Origin: Burkholderiales bacterium | GTDB lineage: Bacteria; Pseudomonadota; Gammaproteobacteria; Burkholderiales; Casimicrobiaceae | DNA: 35,930 nt | Reading direction: 5' to 3' | NCBI GenBank assembly: GCA_020845855.1 | Contig: JADLEZ010000521.1 | Coordinates: 1-35,930, forward strand | Notes under the pieces: model-generated | The model's input: the letters and a program-made list of their open reading frames with translations, nothing else | What the model was told of the DNA's origin: nothing | The model's database searches: none | Part shown: positions 1 through 8,344 of the stretch, piece after piece | Layout: each line of letters starts with the position of its first letter | How positions within the stretch are numbered: the stretch's first letter is position 1 | Made by a program: the position numbers and the translations under genes

Positions 1-7
1 GCCCGAT

Positions 8-96
8 GCAGCAGAAACTCGACTCTGACCCCATTTTGCTCGTGGAGAGTGGCCTCCGATCTACGATCAACAGGGTCAGACACGACTTTCTGCTGC
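8..96. repeat. Imperfect inverted repeat built from the GGGTCAGA repeat family
   Basis: The arms at 8-31 and 73-96 are reverse complements at 21 of 24 positions and enclose a 41-nt loop. Each arm carries a GGGTCAGAnnCGA core, in opposite orientations. A small perfect hairpin (6-bp stem, 98-103 with 109-114) follows. The same core recurs just upstream of dnaX and downstream of fabG, so this is a dispersed repeat family and not a gene-specific site. No coding region is visible in 1-185. Function is unknown; a REP-like element or transcript 3'-end structure is possible. Confidence 0.6.
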
Positions 97-138
97 GATG
101 CCGTTAAGCGGCATGCTTCGCTGCCTCGCCCGCAAAAA

Positions 139-184
139 CGAAAGTCGTATCTGACCCTTCGCGAAAGTCGTATCTGACCCTTCG
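139..184. repeat. Exact 23-bp tandem duplication abutting the dnaX start
   Basis: Two identical 23-nt units lie head to tail at 139-161 and 162-184, each containing the complement of GGGTCAGATACGA. The second copy ends one base before the dnaX ATG at 186, so the dnaX leader is made of repeat and has no recognisable Shine-Dalgarno sequence. The repeat may have inserted into, or replaced, the native leader. Confidence 0.75.
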
Positions 185-185
185 C

Positions 186-1814
186 ATGAGCTACCAGGTC
201 CTCGCGCGCAAATGGCGGCCGGCGACGTTCGCCGACCTGTCGGGGCAGGAGCACGTCGTCACCGCGCTCGCCAACGCGCTCGCGCGCGGCCGCCTGCACC
301 ACGCGTATCTCCTGACCGGCACCCGCGGCGTGGGCAAGACCACGATCGCGCGCATCCTCGCGAAGTGCCTGAACTGCGTGAAGGGGGTCACACCCGAGCC
401 GTGCGGCGTGTGCCCGGCGTGCAAGGACATCGACGCCGGCCGCTTCGTCGACCTCCTCGAGCTCGACGCCGCGTCGCACACCGGCATCGACAACATGCGC
501 GAGATCCTCGACAACGCGCGCTACGCGCCGACCGCCGGCCGCTACAAGGTCTACCTCATCGACGAAGTCCACATGCTGTCGAAGCCGGCCTTCAATTCGA
601 TGCTGAAGACGCTGGAGGAACCGCCCGAGCACGTGCGCTTCGTGCTCGCGACCACCGACCCGCAGAAGATTCCGGTGACCGTGCTCTCGCGCTGCCTGCA
701 GTTCAACCTGAAGCCGCTGGCGCCGGCCGTGATCGTCGCGCGGCTTGCGCACATCCTGCGCGAGGAGGGCATCGCCTTCGACGACGGCGCGGTCGCGCTC
801 ATCGCGCGCGCGGCGCAGGGCTCGCTGCGCGACGGGCTGTCGCTGCTCGACCAGGCCATCGCCTTCGGCGGCGGCGCGGTCGACGAACGCGTGGTGCGCA
901 GCATGCTCGGCACCGTCGACCGCGAGTACGTTTATCGCATCGCCGATGCGCTCGCCGCCGGCGACGGCGCCGCGCTGCTTGCCGAGAGCGACACGCTGGC
1001 CGAGCGCGGGCTGTCCTCGGCGATGGCGCTCGACGAGCTCGCCTCGCTCTTCCATCGCATCGCGGTCGCGCAGGTCGTGCCCGCCGCCGCCGCCGCGTTC
1101 GACGACCACGAGCGCATCGCCGCGTACGCGGGCAAGCTCGCGCCCGACGCGGTGCAGCTTCATTACCAGATCGCGACGCAAGGGCGCGAGGACCTGCCGC
1201 TCGCGCCCGACGACGCGACCGGGATGGCGATGACGCTGCTGCGCATGCTCGCGTTCGCACCCGACGGCGTGCGCGGGGAGTCGCTGCCCGCGCAGCGTAC
1301 CGCGTCCGTGAAGCCGCCGGCAGCACCGGGCTCCGGCGTCGCCGCCATCACTCCGGCCGCGCCGGCGCCGCCGCGCGCCGCGGCGCCGGTACGCGATCCG
1401 ATCGCGCTCCCGGCCGAGTCGGCGGCGTGGCCCGGCTTCGTCGCCGAACTGAAGCTCACCGGCATGGTCGCGCAACTCGCCGCGCAGACCGAGCTCAAGT
1501 CGATCGCCGGCAACGCGCTCACGCTGGCGCTGCCGGTGGCCGCGAAGCACCTCGCCGACAAGGCGTACACCGACAAGCTCAAGGCCGCGCTCGAACAGGC
1601 GACCGGCCGCAAGCTCCTGCTCGCGTTCGAGGTCGGCGCGCCCGTACAGGCTTCGCTGGCCGCGACCGAAAAGCGCGAGGCTGCTGCGGCGCAGGCCGAG
1701 CGCGAGGCGCAGTTTCGCGACGAGCCGTTCGTGCGCGACCTCCTCGCGCGCTTCGACGGCCAGGTGAAGAGCGATACCATCGCGCCGTTGGCGCGCGACG
1801 CCGATTCCAAGTAA
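186..1814 (+). CDS. dnaX: DNA polymerase III subunits gamma/tau
   Basis: Clamp-loader ATPase of the replicative polymerase; it opens the beta clamp and, as tau, links polymerase cores to the helicase. The 542-residue product has a AAA+ Walker A motif (GTRGVGKT, residues 45-52), a zinc module with Cys64, Cys73, Cys76 and Cys79 at the positions seen in E. coli, a Walker B motif (LIDEVH, 124-129) and an SRC sensor (168-170). An Ala/Pro-rich linker (about 365-410) leads to a tau-like C-terminal domain. It is somewhat shorter than E. coli tau. I see no A-rich slippery heptamer that would give a gamma form by frameshifting. It is followed after 21 nt by ybaB, the classic dnaX-ybaB-recR order. The start codon directly follows a tandem repeat and lacks a clear ribosome site. 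Confidence 0.97.
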   Translation: MSYQVLARKWRPATFADLSGQEHVVTALANALARGRLHHAYLLTGTRGVGKTTIARILAKCLNCVKGVTPEPCGVCPACKDIDAGRFVDLLELDAASHTGIDNMREILDNARYAPTAGRYKVYLIDEVHMLSKPAFNSMLKTLEEPPEHVRFVLATTDPQKIPVTVLSRCLQFNLKPLAPAVIVARLAHILREEGIAFDDGAVALIARAAQGSLRDGLSLLDQAIAFGGGAVDERVVRSMLGTVDREYVYRIADALAAGDGAALLAESDTLAERGLSSAMALDELASLFHRIAVAQVVPAAAAAFDDHERIAAYAGKLAPDAVQLHYQIATQGREDLPLAPDDATGMAMTLLRMLAFAPDGVRGESLPAQRTASVKPPAAPGSGVAAITPAAPAPPRAAAPVRDPIALPAESAAWPGFVAELKLTGMVAQLAAQTELKSIAGNALTLALPVAAKHLADKAYTDKLKAALEQATGRKLLLAFEVGAPVQASLAATEKREAAAAQAEREAQFRDEPFVRDLLARFDGQVKSDTIAPLARDADSK

Positions 1815-1835
1815 CCAGCCACGGACGAGCCGAGC

Positions 1836-2162
1836 ATGATGAAGAACCAGTTGGCGGGCCTCATGAAGCAGGCCCAGCAGATGCAGGACAACATGAAAAA
1901 GGCGCAGGAGGAGCTTGCGCAAACCGAGGTCGAGGGCCAGGCCGGCGCCGGTCTCGTCAAGGTGACCATGACCTGCCGCCACGACGTCAAGCGCGTGCGA
2001 ATCGACCCCTCGCTCCTGGGCGAGGACCGCGACATGCTCGAGGACCTCGTAGCTGCGGCGGTCAACGACGCCGTGCGGCGCGTGGAAACCACGACGCAGG
2101 AGAAGATGGCGGGCCTCACTGCGGGGCTACCGATGCCGCCCGGCTTCAAGTTGCCCTTTTGA
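1836..2162 (+). CDS. ybaB: YbaB/EbfC family nucleoid-associated protein
   Basis: Small DNA-binding protein of 108 residues; the family forms dimers that bind DNA and is nearly always encoded between dnaX and recR. The sequence shows the typical charged helical N-terminus rich in Met/Gln/Lys (about 1-30), the GxGLVKVT strand, an RIDPSLL segment, and a C-terminal GLPMPPGF tail. It starts at an ATG 21 nt after dnaX and its stop overlaps the recR start, so the three genes are likely co-transcribed. Its exact cellular role is not settled for the family. Confidence 0.95.
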   Translation: MMKNQLAGLMKQAQQMQDNMKKAQEELAQTEVEGQAGAGLVKVTMTCRHDVKRVRIDPSLLGEDRDMLEDLVAAAVNDAVRRVETTTQEKMAGLTAGLPMPPGFKLPF

Positions 2163-2779
2163 ACGAGCGGCCGGTCCCCGCGCAGGAACCGCTGTCGAGC
2201 CTGGACGGGCTCACGCGTGCGCTGCGTTGCCTGCCGGGTGTGGGACCCAAAGCCGCGCAGCGCATGGCGCTGCACCTCATGCAGCACGACCGCGACGGCG
2301 CGCGCGCGCTCGGCCGGGCGCTCAGCCGCGCCGCCGAGGTCATCCGCCACTGCGCGCGCTGCAACACCTTCACCGAGGACACGATCTGCGCGATGTGCCG
2401 CTCACCGCGCCGCGATCCGTCGCTGCTGTGCGTCGTCGAGACGCCCGCCGACCTTCTGATGGTCGAGCATGCGCAGGCCTATCAGGGGCTGTACTTCGTG
2501 CTCATGGGCCGGCTGTCGCCGCTGGATGGCATCGGCCCCAAGGAGATCCGCCTGGATCGGCTCCTCAAGCGCGCGACCGACGGCGTGGTGCGCGAGGTGA
2601 TCCTCGCCACCAACTTCACCAACGAAGGCGAGGCGACCGCGCACTACATCGGCGAGCTGATGGCCGCGCGCGGCCTCACCGTGACACGCCTTGCGCGCGG
2701 CGTTCCGGTCGGCGGCGAGCTCGAGTACGTCGATCCCGGAACGCTCGCGCAGGCGCTGCGGGAACGGCGGCCGATCTGA
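2159..2779 (+). CDS. recR: Recombination mediator protein RecR
   Basis: Works with RecF and RecO to load RecA on gapped DNA. I place the start at TTG 2159, whose bases overlap the ybaB stop as TTGA; this gives 206 residues, close to the usual length of about 200. The next in-frame ATG (2263) would remove the essential N-terminal helix-hairpin-helix ([11 protein letters not shown]). A four-cysteine zinc finger (CARC...CAMC, about 64-79) is followed by a Toprim domain beginning VVETPADLL and a C-terminal region containing [14 protein letters not shown]. Translation is probably coupled to ybaB because no good ribosome site is visible. The frame is certain; the exact start is less so. Confidence 0.94.
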   Translation: MNERPVPAQEPLSSLDGLTRALRCLPGVGPKAAQRMALHLMQHDRDGARALGRALSRAAEVIRHCARCNTFTEDTICAMCRSPRRDPSLLCVVETPADLLMVEHAQAYQGLYFVLMGRLSPLDGIGPKEIRLDRLLKRATDGVVREVILATNFTNEGEATAHYIGELMAARGLTVTRLARGVPVGGELEYVDPGTLAQALRERRPI

Positions 2780-2810
2780 GGTAACGGCCGACTGCCTGCT
2801 CCCGCACGTT

Positions 2811-2825
2811 TTGTGCGTCGCACAA
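2811..2825. promoter_or_regulatory. Candidate operator palindrome upstream of TRAP operon 1
   Basis: TTGTGCG-T-CGCACAA is a perfect 7-bp inverted repeat around a single base. It ends at the first base of the predicted -35 element of the dctP promoter, a position where a bound regulator would act on transcription. The cognate regulator is not identifiable here. Confidence 0.45.
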
Positions 2826-2852
2826 TGACGCGACCGGCCGCATCGCTATAAT
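2825..2852 (+). promoter_or_regulatory. Sigma70-type promoter for dctP (TRAP 1)
   Basis: A perfect -10 hexamer TATAAT (2847-2852) is preceded by ATGACG (2825-2830; four of six matches to TTGACA) at a 16-nt spacing. Predicted initiation near 2859 gives a leader of about 125 nt before the dctP ATG. Confidence 0.6.
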
Positions 2853-2983
2853 GCGTCCGCTTTTTGCGAAAACGGTTTTTACCGGTTTCCCGACCCATCA
2901 CTGCCGAGCCGACGCGCCCGACTGTCAGAAGAAGGCGCGACGTGCCCGATCCCGGCGCTTCCGGCGCCGCCTTTGGAGGACGC

Positions 2984-4153
2984 ATGAAAATCAAGCCGAA
3001 GTTGCCCACGACCAAGCCGGCCGCGACCACCCGCCGCAAGTTCCTGACCGCCGCGAGCGGTGCCGCTGCCGGCGCCGCCACGCTTGGCTTTCCGATGATC
3101 GCGAAGGGCCAGACCGGTCCGATCTCGATGCGCTGGCAGTCGACGTGGCCGGCGAAAGACATCTTCCATGAGTACGCGCTCGACTACGCCAAGAAGGTCA
3201 ACGACATGACCGGCGGCGACCTCAAGATCGAGGTCCTTCCCGCGGGCGCCGTGGTTCCGGCGTTCGGACTGCTCGACGCGGTATCGAAGGGTACGCTCGA
3301 CGGCGGCCACGGTGTGCTCGTGTACCACTACGGCAAGCAGAACGCCCTCGCGCTCTGGGGTTCGGGCCCGGCGTTCGGCATGGACGCCAACCAGCTGCTC
3401 GCCTGGCACCGGTACGGCGGCGGCAAGGAGCTTCTGACCAAGCTCTACGCGGCGGTCGGCGGCAATGTCGTGTCCTTCCCGTACGGCCCGATGGCCACGC
3501 AGCCGCTCGGCTGGTACAAGAAGCCGATCACCAAGACCGAGGACTTCAAGGGACTCAAGTTCCGCACGGTCGGCATCTCGATCGACGTGTTCACCGCGAT
3601 GGGCGCGGCCGTCAACGCGTTACCGGGGGGCGAGATCGTGCCGGCGATGGACCGCGGGCTGCTCGACGCGGCCGAGTTCAACAACATGACTTCGGATCGG
3701 CTCCTGGGCTTTGCCGACGTCTCGAAGGTGTGCATGCTGCAAAGCTTCCACCAGAACGCCGAGCAGTTCGAGATCATGTTCAACAAGACCAAGTTCGACG
3801 CACTGGCCCCGAAGATGCAGGCGATCATCGCCAATGCCGTCGACGCGGCCTCGGCCGACCTCGCCTGGAAGGCGATCGACCGCTACTCGAAGGACTACGT
3901 CGAGCTGCAGACCAAGGACGGCGTCAAGTTCTACAAGACCCCCGACTCGGTGCTGCAGGCCCAGCTCGTCGCCTACGATACCGCGGCGGCGAAGAAAAGC
4001 GAGGGTAACGCGCTCTTCAAGGAGATCGAAGCTTCGCAGAAGGCGTTCGCGGCGCGGGCGGTGCGTTGGGACTTGGACAACAACGTGAACCGGCGCATGG
4101 CGTACAACCACTACTTTGGCGCCAAGCAGGGGGCGCCGGCGAAGAAGTCGTAA
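2984..4153 (+). CDS. TRAP transporter substrate-binding protein (DctP family), system 1
   Basis: Periplasmic binding protein of a tripartite ATP-independent transporter; it captures an organic acid and delivers it to the DctQM permease. I start at ATG 2984 behind GGAGGA, in preference to an upstream in-frame ATG at 2864 that lacks such a site and would prefix 40 Arg/Pro-rich residues. The 389-residue product has a twin-arginine-type signal (TRRKFLTAAS, then an Ala-rich hydrophobic stretch to about residue 42). The mature part has the DctP fold, with the motif DFKGLKFRT whose Arg binds the ligand carboxylate in this family. Segments such as VPAFGLLDAVSKGT resemble the alpha-keto-acid/lactate (TakP-like) subgroup, so a keto or hydroxy acid ligand is a guess. 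A terminator separates it from dctQ. Confidence 0.92.
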   Translation: MKIKPKLPTTKPAATTRRKFLTAASGAAAGAATLGFPMIAKGQTGPISMRWQSTWPAKDIFHEYALDYAKKVNDMTGGDLKIEVLPAGAVVPAFGLLDAVSKGTLDGGHGVLVYHYGKQNALALWGSGPAFGMDANQLLAWHRYGGGKELLTKLYAAVGGNVVSFPYGPMATQPLGWYKKPITKTEDFKGLKFRTVGISIDVFTAMGAAVNALPGGEIVPAMDRGLLDAAEFNNMTSDRLLGFADVSKVCMLQSFHQNAEQFEIMFNKTKFDALAPKMQAIIANAVDAASADLAWKAIDRYSKDYVELQTKDGVKFYKTPDSVLQAQLVAYDTAAAKKSEGNALFKEIEASQKAFAARAVRWDLDNNVNRRMAYNHYFGAKQGAPAKKS

Positions 4154-4176
4154 CGGCAAGGCGGTGTCCGCGAAAG

Positions 4177-4210
4177 ACACCATCCGGCGTTCCCGGATGG
4201 TGTTTTTTTT
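4177..4210 (+). terminator. Rho-independent terminator between dctP and dctQ
   Basis: A perfect 11-bp stem (4177-4187 with 4193-4203), loop CGTTC, runs straight into an eight-base T tract (4203-4210). It sits inside the operon, between the binding-protein gene and the membrane-protein genes. Partial termination here would give more binding protein than permease; that role is inferred. Confidence 0.9.
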
Positions 4211-4247
4211 CCTGGGGGATGTGCGCCACCCGGGTGGGTGAGGTCGT

Positions 4248-4877
4248 ATGCAGAAGCTGCTGCTCACGGTAGACAAGTTCAGCACGTATGTGGGGCAGGC
4301 GTTCGCCTGGCTGATCATCTCGCTCACCCTGATGATCTGCTGGGAGGTGTTCGGCCGGTACGTGCTGAGTCGCCCGCACGCGTGGGCGTTCGACGTCATG
4401 ATCATGATGTACGGCACGCTGTTCATGATGGCCGGCGCGTATACGCTGTCGAAGAACGGCCACGTGCGCGGCGACGTGCTCTACGGCTTCTTCCCGCCGC
4501 GGCTGCAGGCTGGCCTCGATCTCGTTCTGTACATCGCGTTCTTCATTCCCGGCGTGGTCGCACTCGTGTGGGCCGGCTACTACTACGCGAGCGAGTCGGT
4601 GGCGATCAACGAGCACTCCAACATTACCGCCGACGGCCCGCCGATCTATCCGTTCAAGATCGTGATTCCGATCGCGGGCGCGGTGTTGCTCCTGCAAGGG
4701 CTGGTCGAGATCGTGCGCTGCGCGATCTGCCTGCGCGCAGGCGAATGGCCTTCGCGCGAGGAGGACGTCGAGGAAGTCGACGTCGACAAGCTGAAGCAGA
4801 TGGTGCACGTCAAGGACGAGGACATCGAGAAGCTCGACGCCCTGGTCGTGCGCCAGGAAGCCGGCAGGGCGCCATGA
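4248..4877 (+). CDS. TRAP transporter small permease subunit (DctQ family), system 1
   Basis: Small inner-membrane subunit of the TRAP system, 209 residues, with four predicted membrane helices (about 16-38, 47-66, 87-110, 133-155). The conserved DctQ signature appears in the stretch CWEVFGRYVLSRPHAWAFD. After the last helix is an acidic, Lys/Asp/Glu-rich cytoplasmic tail of about 45 residues, longer than usual. The ATG follows GTGAGG at a reasonable distance. Its stop overlaps the dctM start (ATGA), so the two permease genes are translationally coupled. Confidence 0.92.
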   Translation: MQKLLLTVDKFSTYVGQAFAWLIISLTLMICWEVFGRYVLSRPHAWAFDVMIMMYGTLFMMAGAYTLSKNGHVRGDVLYGFFPPRLQAGLDLVLYIAFFIPGVVALVWAGYYYASESVAINEHSNITADGPPIYPFKIVIPIAGAVLLLQGLVEIVRCAICLRAGEWPSREEDVEEVDVDKLKQMVHVKDEDIEKLDALVVRQEAGRAP

Positions 4878-6991
4878 AAAAGGAAGTCTGGTTCGGGCTG
4901 TCGATCATGGCCGTGGTCGTGACGATCGTGTTCTGGTTCCTGCCGCCGCACGACCAGATCACCAACGGCCATCTGGGACTGCTCATGCTCGCGCTCATCG
5001 TGATCGCGATCATGCTGGGATTTCCGACCGCGTTCACGCTGATGGGCATGGGCGTGATCTTCGCGTGGCTCGCCTATCGCTCGCAGGATCCATCGATCGC
5101 CGTGCGCCAGACGCTCGATCTCATGGTGCAGCGTGCCTACTCGGTGATGTCGAACGACGTGCTGATCTCCATCCCGCTGTTCGTGTTCATGGGCTATCTC
5201 GTCGAGCGCTCCAACCTCATCGAGAAGCTCTTCAAGAGCTTGCACCTCGCGCTGGCCAAGGTCCCCGGTTCGCTCGCGGTGGCGACCCTCGTCACCTGCG
5301 CGGTCTTCGCCACCGCGACCGGCATTGTCGGCGCCGTGGTCACGCTCATGGGCCTGCTTGCGCTGCCCGCCATGCTGCGCGCGGGCTACAACGTCAAGGT
5401 GTCGTCCGGTGTCATCACCGCCGGAGGGTGTCTCGGCATCCTGATCCCGCCGTCGGTGATGCTGATCGTCTACGGGGCGACCGCCGGCGTGTCGGTCGTG
5501 AAGCTCTACGCGGGCGCCTTCTTCCCCGGGATCATGCTGGCGCTGCTGTACATCCTGTACGTGGTCATCCTCGCCAAGGCGAGGCCGTCGCTGATGCCGC
5601 CTCTCGCTGAAAGCGAGCGTAAGGTCGCCATTCCCGAGTACGTCGCGGCCATCGCGGCGACGGCCAGGAATCGCGTGGTGCCCGCACTTGCCGCAGCGGT
5701 GAAGGGCCGCCGCAACGCGCAGGTTTCGACCGCGCAGATCGTGCGCGAGCTTACGGTCGCGCTGCTGCCCGCGATGCTGTTCGCCGTGCTGATGGGACTT
5801 ACCTGGCACAAGCTCACCAAGCCCGACGTCGTGACCGATACCTCGCAACTGCAGTTGACGACCGAGGAGCCGGGCGACCAGTCGGGTTCCGGACTGGCTG
5901 AGCCGCCATCCGAGGGGGGCACGGGACTGGCCGAGCCGCCGTCGGAGGCAACGTCCCCCGCGGCGCCGGCGCCCGAGGCGAAGGCGCCGGCACCCGCACC
6001 GGTCGCCAAGGTCGCCGCGCCGGAAGCCGCCAGATGGGAGCGTGTGCCTGCGCCGGAGGCGTTCTGGATCGTGCTGGGTGTGGGGGCGCTGGCGTTGATC
6101 GCGTTTTATGCCATGTTCACCTTCACCCGGCTCGAAGTGTTCAAGATGCTGCTGGCGTCGTTCTTTCCGCTCGCGATCCTGATCCTCGCGGTGCTGGGCA
6201 CGATCGTGTTCGGCCTTGCCACGCCGTCCGAAGCGGCGGCCGTCGGTTCGCTCGGTGGCTTCGTGTTGGCGGCGATCTATGCGCTGTTTGCCGCGCCGGA
6301 GGAGCGGCGAAGGCAATTGCTCAGGATGTGGATCCCGCTGTGGATCCTGGTGGCTATCTCGATCGTCTGGTTTCTCCTGTGGATGTTCGAGGTGCTCGAG
6401 TCCTTGCCGCCGCTGTGGATCGGCTGGGTGACGATTGTCGCCGCCGGCATCTGGTGTGTCCTGGCCACCTTCCAGCTGCGCCTGTGGAACACGGTCAGGG
6501 AGTCGGTATACCTCACCGCCAAGACCTCCGCCATGGTCTGCTGGCTGTTCGTCGGCGCCTCGATTTTCTCCGCCGCCTTCGCGTTGCTGGGCGGACAGGA
6601 AGTCGTCGAGCACTGGGTGCTGTCGCTCGGTCTGACTCCCATCCAGTTCATGATCCTGGCCCAGGTCATCATCTTCCTCCTGGGGTGGCCGCTCGAGTGG
6701 ACCGAGATCATCGTCATCTTCATGCCGATCTTCATCCCGCTGCTCGCGAAGTTCAACATCGACCCGCTGTTCTTTGGGCTCCTGGTGGCGCTCAACCTGC
6801 AGACCGCGTTCCTCTCGCCGCCGGTGGCGATGGCCGCGTTCTACCTCAAGGGCGTCTCGCCGCCCCACGTAACGCTGAACCAGATCTTTGCGGGCATGCT
6901 TCCGTTCATGGGCATCCAGGTCGTGGCACTCGCGCTGCTGTACATCTGGCCGCAGATCGGGCTCTGGCTGCCGGAGGTCCTCTACAGATAG
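4874..6991 (+). CDS. Oversized TRAP transporter large permease subunit (DctM family), system 1
   Basis: Twelve-helix-type permease that couples Na+ entry to substrate uptake. At 705 residues it is about 270 longer than a standard DctM (compare 439 residues for the second system at 25994). The N-terminal half carries typical DctM segments (SIPLFVFMGYLVERS; TAGGCLGILIPPSVM) and the C-terminal half resumes with GLATPSEAAAVGSLGG and FFLSPP-like helices. Between them is extra sequence (about 245-425): an amphipathic stretch, a helix, a Pro/Ala/Glu-rich hydrophilic linker with GLAEPPSE at 340-347 and 351-358, and another helix. A second insertion (about 478-540) adds more helices. The reading frame is open throughout and membrane segments remain coherent, so it looks like a real elongated protein and not a misassembly. 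Confidence 0.92.
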   Translation: MKKEVWFGLSIMAVVVTIVFWFLPPHDQITNGHLGLLMLALIVIAIMLGFPTAFTLMGMGVIFAWLAYRSQDPSIAVRQTLDLMVQRAYSVMSNDVLISIPLFVFMGYLVERSNLIEKLFKSLHLALAKVPGSLAVATLVTCAVFATATGIVGAVVTLMGLLALPAMLRAGYNVKVSSGVITAGGCLGILIPPSVMLIVYGATAGVSVVKLYAGAFFPGIMLALLYILYVVILAKARPSLMPPLAESERKVAIPEYVAAIAATARNRVVPALAAAVKGRRNAQVSTAQIVRELTVALLPAMLFAVLMGLTWHKLTKPDVVTDTSQLQLTTEEPGDQSGSGLAEPPSEGGTGLAEPPSEATSPAAPAPEAKAPAPAPVAKVAAPEAARWERVPAPEAFWIVLGVGALALIAFYAMFTFTRLEVFKMLLASFFPLAILILAVLGTIVFGLATPSEAAAVGSLGGFVLAAIYALFAAPEERRRQLLRMWIPLWILVAISIVWFLLWMFEVLESLPPLWIGWVTIVAAGIWCVLATFQLRLWNTVRESVYLTAKTSAMVCWLFVGASIFSAAFALLGGQEVVEHWVLSLGLTPIQFMILAQVIIFLLGWPLEWTEIIVIFMPIFIPLLAKFNIDPLFFGLLVALNLQTAFLSPPVAMAAFYLKGVSPPHVTLNQIFAGMLPFMGIQVVALALLYIWPQIGLWLPEVLYR
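5891..5947 (+). repeat. Short in-frame tandem repeat coding GLAEPPSE in dctM
   Basis: Two copies of a coding unit for GLAEPPSE (5891-5914 and 5924-5947), separated by codons for GGT, lie in the hydrophilic linker of the long DctM. The 33-nt periodicity points to slippage or duplication inside a tolerant linker. Confidence 0.8.
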
Positions 6992-7062
6992 GGCGGCGCC
7001 GGGTTGCGCGTCCCGCGCCCGCGGGAGTAACCTTCCTTCGTAGCACCGCGGAAGGAGGCGCC

Positions 7063-7506
7063 ATGCTGGTGAGCGAGATCCTGCGCATCAAGGGCAGCAC
7101 CCTCTACACCACGACACCCGAGGGCAGCGTGATCGACGCGGTCAGGGTGATGGCCGACAACGACATCGGCTCGCTGGTGGTGATGGATCACGGCAAGCTC
7201 GCCGGGATGCTGACCTTTCGCGAGGTGCTGGCCGCGCTGGCGAAGGGCGGCGGCAACCTCGGCAACGCCCGCGTCGCGGACATTCACGAACGGGAGTTTC
7301 TTGCGGCCGATCCCAAGCTCGACGTGATGGAGCTGCGGGGCCGGATGCTCGACCGCCACCAGCGCTACGTGCCGGTGCTCGACGGCTCGACACTGCTCGG
7401 CGTGGTGTCCTTTCACGACGTCGCCAAGGCGGTGTACGAGGACGCGTCGTTCGAGAACAAGATGCTGAAGAGCTACATCGAGGATTCGCCGACCGCGGCC
7501 CGCTGA
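7063..7506 (+). CDS. CBS-domain pair protein
   Basis: A 147-residue protein made almost wholly of two CBS motifs (about 5-60 and 72-130), a module that usually binds adenine nucleotides and regulates partner proteins. Recognisable segments are VMADNDIGSLVVMD, LAGMLTFREVL, RYVPVLDG and LLGVVSFHDVAKAVYED. The ATG at 7063 follows a strong GAAGGAGG site. It lies 71 nt after dctM on the same strand, so it may be read from the TRAP operon, but CBS-pair proteins also occur as free-standing genes. The ligand and partner are unknown. Confidence 0.9.
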   Translation: MLVSEILRIKGSTLYTTTPEGSVIDAVRVMADNDIGSLVVMDHGKLAGMLTFREVLAALAKGGGNLGNARVADIHEREFLAADPKLDVMELRGRMLDRHQRYVPVLDGSTLLGVVSFHDVAKAVYEDASFENKMLKSYIEDSPTAAR

Positions 7507-7521
7507 AAAAGGGACAGACCT

Positions 7522-7575
7522 TGAAATGGGGTGCGTCCCTATTTCAAAGGTGAAATGGGGTACGTCCCTATTTCA
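7522..7575. repeat. Two-copy hairpin repeat between converging genes
   Basis: Units of 25 nt at 7522-7546 and 7551-7575 differ at one base (G/A at the eleventh position) with a 29-nt period. Each begins TGAAATGGGG and ends CCCTATTTCA, so each can fold as a hairpin. They lie between converging genes, where they may act as a bidirectional terminator. The last three bases of unit 2 encode the stop codon of the minus-strand methyltransferase. Confidence 0.75.
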
Positions 7576-8268
7576 GACTTCCAGCACGAACAGCGCCGGC
7601 CGCTTGGCGAAGCGCGTCGAATCCTCCTTGCGCCACTGCGCAGCCGAGCGCCGCACGACGCTTTCCGTCGGTAGCGTGAGGTCCACCGCGACGCAGACCT
7701 GAGTGGTCGGCCGCAGCGTCTGCCCGCACGCGCGGATCATGGCCTCGCTGCGGTGGGGCGTCTCGATGAAAAGCTGCGCGCGCCGTTGCGTGCGCGAGTC
7801 GTCTTCGAGGCAGCGCAGCGCCGCCGCGCGCTCGGCGGCGGGCACCGGCAGGTAGCCGTGGAAGGCGAAGCCCTGGCCGTTCATGCCCGAGGCCATGAGT
7901 GCCAAGAGGAGCGAGGAGGGGCCGACCAGCGGCACCACGCGCAACGAGGCGGCGTGCGCGGCGGCGACCAGCGCCGCACCCGGATCGGCGACCCCGGGGC
8001 AGCCGGCGTCGGACAGGAGCCCCACGTCCGCACCCGCGCACGCCGGTGCGAGCAGGGCATCGAGCGGATGCTCCGCGAGCGCGCGAATGTCGAGTTCGGC
8101 GATCGCCACCTCCGGCCCGAGCGACTTCAGGAACGCGCGCGCGGCCTTGGGCGTTTCCACCACCCAGTGGCGCAAGGCGCGCGCGACGGCGATGGTGCGG
8201 GCCGGGAGCACGTTCTCGGGCGGCACCAGCCCGAGGAGGTTGGGCACGAGGTAGAGGCTTCCGTTCAT
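7573..8268 (-). CDS. RsmI-like SAM-dependent methyltransferase (tetrapyrrole methylase superfamily)
   Basis: A 231-residue SAM methyltransferase of the tetrapyrrole methylase fold, the group that includes the 16S rRNA 2'-O-methyltransferase RsmI. It shows the LYLVPNLLG N-terminus, the glycine-rich segment GLLSDAGCPGVADPG (about 84-98) that shapes the SAM site, LVGPSSLLLALMASGM, and FIETPHRSEAM. It is shorter than RsmI (about 280) and lacks its C-terminal extension, so the substrate is uncertain; I read it as a paralogue. It lies downstream of maf on the same strand, separated by 76 nt with a long hairpin. Its stop codon is supplied by the downstream repeat. Confidence 0.88.
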   Translation of the reverse strand: MNGSLYLVPNLLGLVPPENVLPARTIAVARALRHWVVETPKAARAFLKSLGPEVAIAELDIRALAEHPLDALLAPACAGADVGLLSDAGCPGVADPGAALVAAAHAASLRVVPLVGPSSLLLALMASGMNGQGFAFHGYLPVPAAERAAALRCLEDDSRTQRRAQLFIETPHRSEAMIRACGQTLRPTTQVCVAVDLTLPTESVVRRSAAQWRKEDSTRFAKRPALFVLEV

Positions 8269-8276
8269 TTCGAAGG

Positions 8277-8338
8277 CCCCTCACCCCGGCCCTCTCCCCG
8301 CTCGCGGGGAGAGGGTGCCCGACAGGGTGGGTGAGGGG
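8277..8338. repeat. Long GC-rich hairpin element (REP-like) between maf and the RsmI-like gene
   Basis: An inner perfect 11-bp stem (8290-8300 with 8305-8315, loop CTCG) lies within an outer stem (8277-8285 with 8330-8338). The CCCTCACCCC...CCCTCTCCCC pattern is of a kind often scattered in proteobacterial intergenic regions. It occupies nearly all of the maf/RsmI-like gap and may stabilise or end the maf transcript. Confidence 0.7.
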
Positions 8339-8344
8339 CGGGTG

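Noticed and set aside
186-1814. Programmed frameshift giving a gamma form of DnaX
   Set aside because: I found no A6G-type slippery run or strong stem behind one inside dnaX.
212-2779. Very long open frame of 855 codons overlapping dnaX and ybaB
   Set aside because: Only its end, from TTG 2159, encodes RecR. The upstream part is an Arg/Ala-rich shadow of dnaX and ybaB caused by high GC.
4646-6868. Minus-strand ORF of 740 codons opposite dctM
   Set aside because: The product is His/Arg/Gln-rich and of low complexity, without domains, while the plus strand encodes clear membrane helices. It is a GC-driven shadow; the same holds for the long minus ORFs at 23239-25458 and 29219-32041.
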